Positions 62,151 through 64,000 of a stretch of DNA of 64,000 bases are shown here, piece after piece. The position numbers were made by a program, and so were the translations under genes. Source of the stretch: Ginsengibacter hankyongi (lineage in GTDB: Bacteria > Bacteroidota > Bacteroidia > Chitinophagales > Chitinophagaceae); assembly GCF_008710285.1 (NCBI RefSeq), contig NZ_VYQF01000002.1, forward strand, positions 591,203-655,202, in the 5' to 3' direction. The notes beneath the pieces are model-generated. The model was not told the DNA's origin and did no database searches. It saw only the letters and a list, made by a program, of their open reading frames with translations. Position 1 is the first letter of the stretch, and each line of letters opens with the position of its first letter.

Positions 62151-63218
62151 TTATTTTTTTATAAGTTCAGAAGGCATTGTTTTTGCATCTGGGTTTACAT
62201 CACCGGATAAAGAGTTTAAAAAAGCAACAATTTCTTTTATTTCATTATTTGATAAAGTTTTATTTAACTGGGCCTTTCCCATAATTTTTACAGCAGAATC
62301 CAAGCTGGCTATACTGCCGTCGTGAAAATAAGGATAAGTGCCGGCGGCGTTGCGCAATTCGGGAACTTTAAATACATCTTTATCTGCATCATTTTTTGTC
62401 ACTGCCTTCCTTCCTTCATCATCAACTTTGCTATTTGTCAGTGTACGGTAATCCGTTACCAATCCAAACCGCTGCAAGGAGCTTCCTCCAACTCCTACTC
62501 CATTATGACAAGTGGCGCAGCCCGATGCAATAAAAACTTTCAACCCCTCTTTTTCTGTGGGGGTAATTGCATTTACGTCACCCTGCATATATTTATCAAA
62601 CCTCGATGGTGCAAGCAGCGTGCGCTCAAAAGCTCCAATCGCTTTTTGCAAATTTTCGTAAGTAACAGGTTTCGCCTCCCCTGGAAAAGCCGCTTTAAAC
62701 ATCTCCTGGTATAGTTGAATTTTATTAAGCCTGTCAACTAAAAAACCTTTGTGCGGAATGGCCATTTCAACGGGATTCAAAATGGGCATACCCGCCTGTT
62801 CTTCTAAGTCTTTGGCACGCCCATCCCAAAACTGCATATTTTGAAGTGCCGCATTAAAAACAGTAGGCGAGTTGCGGTTTCCCTGCTTACCGGCATCACC
62901 CGTAGAAGTGGCCTTATTATCTACCCCAAAAGTTTGAAGATTATGACAGGAATTACAACTGTTATTTCCCGTTCTGGAAAGACGGGTATCATAGTACAAT
63001 ACTTTGCCCAGCTGAACTTTTGGCACCGTAACTGCATTATCTATGTTATCTGCAACCAGCGGTAATGGCTTAAAAAAACCGCGGGCAATATTAAGTGTTG
63101 AATCCTCCGTTTGTGTGCCGTTAACAGCAGTTTTACTTGATTCTTTTTTGCCGGGTTGATTGCAAGAAAAGAAAGCAATTATAGCGCAAAGCACTATACC
63201 TACAATTTTCTTTTTCAT
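62151..63218 (-). CDS. Lipid-anchored di-haem cytochrome c peroxidase
   Basis: 355 residues. The signal ends AFFSC (Cys19), so the protein is a lipoprotein, whereas most bacterial cytochrome c peroxidases are soluble. Two c-type haem sites are CNSCH (88-92) and CATCH (234-238). FWDGRAKDLEEQAGMPILNP supplies the conserved Trp131 between haems. FKVPELRNAAGTYPYFHDG near the C-terminus is the usual end of the second domain, with His and Met ligand candidates. It reduces periplasmic H2O2 to water with electrons from c-type cytochromes. It stands alone. Confidence 0.92.
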   Translation of the reverse strand: MKKKIVGIVLCAIIAFFSCNQPGKKESSKTAVNGTQTEDSTLNIARGFFKPLPLVADNIDNAVTVPKVQLGKVLYYDTRLSRTGNNSCNSCHNLQTFGVDNKATSTGDAGKQGNRNSPTVFNAALQNMQFWDGRAKDLEEQAGMPILNPVEMAIPHKGFLVDRLNKIQLYQEMFKAAFPGEAKPVTYENLQKAIGAFERTLLAPSRFDKYMQGDVNAITPTEKEGLKVFIASGCATCHNGVGVGGSSLQRFGLVTDYRTLTNSKVDDEGRKAVTKNDADKDVFKVPELRNAAGTYPYFHDGSIASLDSAVKIMGKAQLNKTLSNNEIKEIVAFLNSLSGDVNPDAKTMPSELIKK

Positions 63219-63477
63219 AAAATAAGCTTTGTTGCAAAGTTAGAATGTCAAAATATGAAAAATACTGACCCTTCTCATTTGACTTTCTGATTGTAGTTAT
63301 TAAATTAGTCTTTAGTATCTGTGAAATTTCGAACACTGATGGTGTAAGATCCTTCGGATTGTTGCTAATCAAGGTAAATAAAAAATAAACCGCCAACAGG
63401 TCATACTTCTTTTATGGCAGATTTATTGTAATACCATCACCAGTAATGATTAAAAACAATCAATAAAAATTAATCAC

Positions 63478-63801
63478 ATGAGCGTAAATAATAAACATCT
63501 TGCAACCATTTTATTAGGAGCTGCAGCCGCATTTGGCGCTTACAAATACAGCACAATGACAGAAGAGGAAAAACAAAAAATGGCAGATTCTTTAAAAGAT
63601 AAATTTCATAAGCTGAAAGATGAAGCAGAAAGTGCAGGCACTACAGCAAAAGATTACTTTAGTGATTTAAAGAATAAAGCAACAGATATGTTTAAAGAAC
63701 ATTTTCCCGGGGCAGAACAGCATTTTGAAGATTTCTTTAAATCCAATACTCAGGGCGATGTTCCTGCAAGTCCGACGACAGAGGTTAACCCAGGCGCTTA
63801 A
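63478..63801 (+). CDS. YtxH-domain small stress-type protein
   Basis: 107 residues. A short hydrophobic N-terminal segment (LATILLGAAAAFGAYKY) with YtxH features is followed by a highly charged amphipathic helix (MTEEEKQKMADSLKDKFHKL, DYFSDLKNKATDMFKEHFPG). It resembles YtxH/gas-vesicle GvpP-like proteins that are induced by stress in Gram-positives and common in Bacteroidota. Probably membrane-attached, facing the cytoplasm. Role unknown. Confidence 0.78.
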   Translation: MSVNNKHLATILLGAAAAFGAYKYSTMTEEEKQKMADSLKDKFHKLKDEAESAGTTAKDYFSDLKNKATDMFKEHFPGAEQHFEDFFKSNTQGDVPASPTTEVNPGA

Positions 63802-63853
63802 ATTCTTTATAAAAACTAAAGCCCTGGGCGAAAGAATAGACGGTAAAGGATCT

Positions 63854-63994
63854 ATGAAAGAATTTAGGCAATGTGGACAAAAATGGTTGGTGATTTTGTC
63901 GATTTGGGTAATGAACTTTGCTCATCAACTTGAAGAGGAATCAGGCTCTGCTGAAGAGCAACCTGCCAGTAATAAAGTTGATGCTAAACGATAA
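63854..63994 (+). CDS. Possible 46-residue protein, frame uncertain
   Basis: ATG 63854 opens a frame of 46 codons ending in the polar tail HQLEEESGSAEEQPASNKVD. Its middle (KWLVILSIWVMNF) reads as a hydrophobic segment. However, the alternative frame between about 63869 and 63915 reads MWTKMVGDFVDLGNEL, which looks more like a charged helix of the kind found after YtxH genes. Two compensating single-base changes would join start, alternative middle and end into one hydrophilic protein. I cannot tell which is real. It follows the YtxH gene by 52 bases. Confidence 0.4.
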   Translation: MKEFRQCGQKWLVILSIWVMNFAHQLEEESGSAEEQPASNKVDAKR

Positions 63995-64000
63995 AAAGGA

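Noticed and set aside
63133..63396. 87-codon minus-strand ORF
   Set aside because: Overlaps the signal peptide end of the cytochrome c peroxidase gene in another frame; composition is random-like.
1..64000. CRISPR array, insertion sequence, prophage or rRNA operon
   Set aside because: No regularly spaced repeats, transposase or integrase motifs, phage structural genes or rRNA-like sequence were seen on either strand.

Overview
The window is chromosomal DNA of an AT-rich member of the Bacteroidota, most like the Chitinophagaceae. The signs are the gliding lipoprotein GldH, BatD and a BatB/BatC-type fusion, many PorT-like beta-barrels and lipobox lipoproteins, the long form of IspG, few Shine-Dalgarno sites, and promoters with the TTTG / TAnnTTTG pattern of this phylum (clearest at polA). 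I see no rRNA, insertion sequence, phage, plasmid gene or CRISPR array. One tRNA gene, tRNA-Pro(CGG), lies near the right end.

Layout. 1-7.7 kb: the start of typA, a small membrane protein, an exported amidase, an exported M28 peptidase, and uvrB facing tag. 7.8-15 kb: a GNAT acetyltransferase and a left-reading block of surface genes. That block holds a frame-shifted lipoprotein, an AlkB-type di-iron oxygenase overlapping a radical SAM gene, a large lipoprotein, a beta-barrel and a beta-helix lipoprotein. 15.7-22.5 kb: an AraC regulator, an esterase, a Uma2 nuclease, polA, a SMUG2-type glycosylase, a DsbA-like protein and an EncFtn-type ferritin with no shell gene. 22.6-39.5 kb: housekeeping genes (dusB, a CPBP protease, cdsA, psd, a HAD phosphatase, an SDR, batD, a two-component pair, gldH, yicC, an rRNA pseudouridine synthase, lpxD, a 3-hydroxyacyl-CoA dehydrogenase, pheS). 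39.5-48 kb: an arginase-fold protein lacking two metal ligands, the BatB/C fusion, ispG-nadB and a lactate-oxidase-family gene. 48-60 kb: an accessory region of exported proteins, serine hydrolases and a compact cluster. 60-64 kb: a TIGR03118 lipoprotein, tRNA-Pro, a di-haem peroxidase and a YtxH protein.

The best candidate for an undescribed system is 53152-58184, possibly to 59780. Four genes with 14-22 nt gaps encode an aminotransferase resembling the beta-aminotransferase domains of hybrid NRPS/PKS enzymes, a GNAT-like acyltransferase, a GH3-type acyl-adenylating amide synthetase and a beta-lactamase-fold serine hydrolase. A second serine hydrolase follows, and a truncated relative of it (52898-52999) sits on the other side. 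This looks like a small pathway that makes and edits an amide-linked metabolite without an NRPS. In this sequence the aminotransferase carries a one-base frameshift.

Other points of note are a lipoprotein broken at a ten-base homopolymer, a probably leaderless polA promoter, a possible 29-residue membrane peptide with its own terminator, and several structured or cryptic intergenic stretches.
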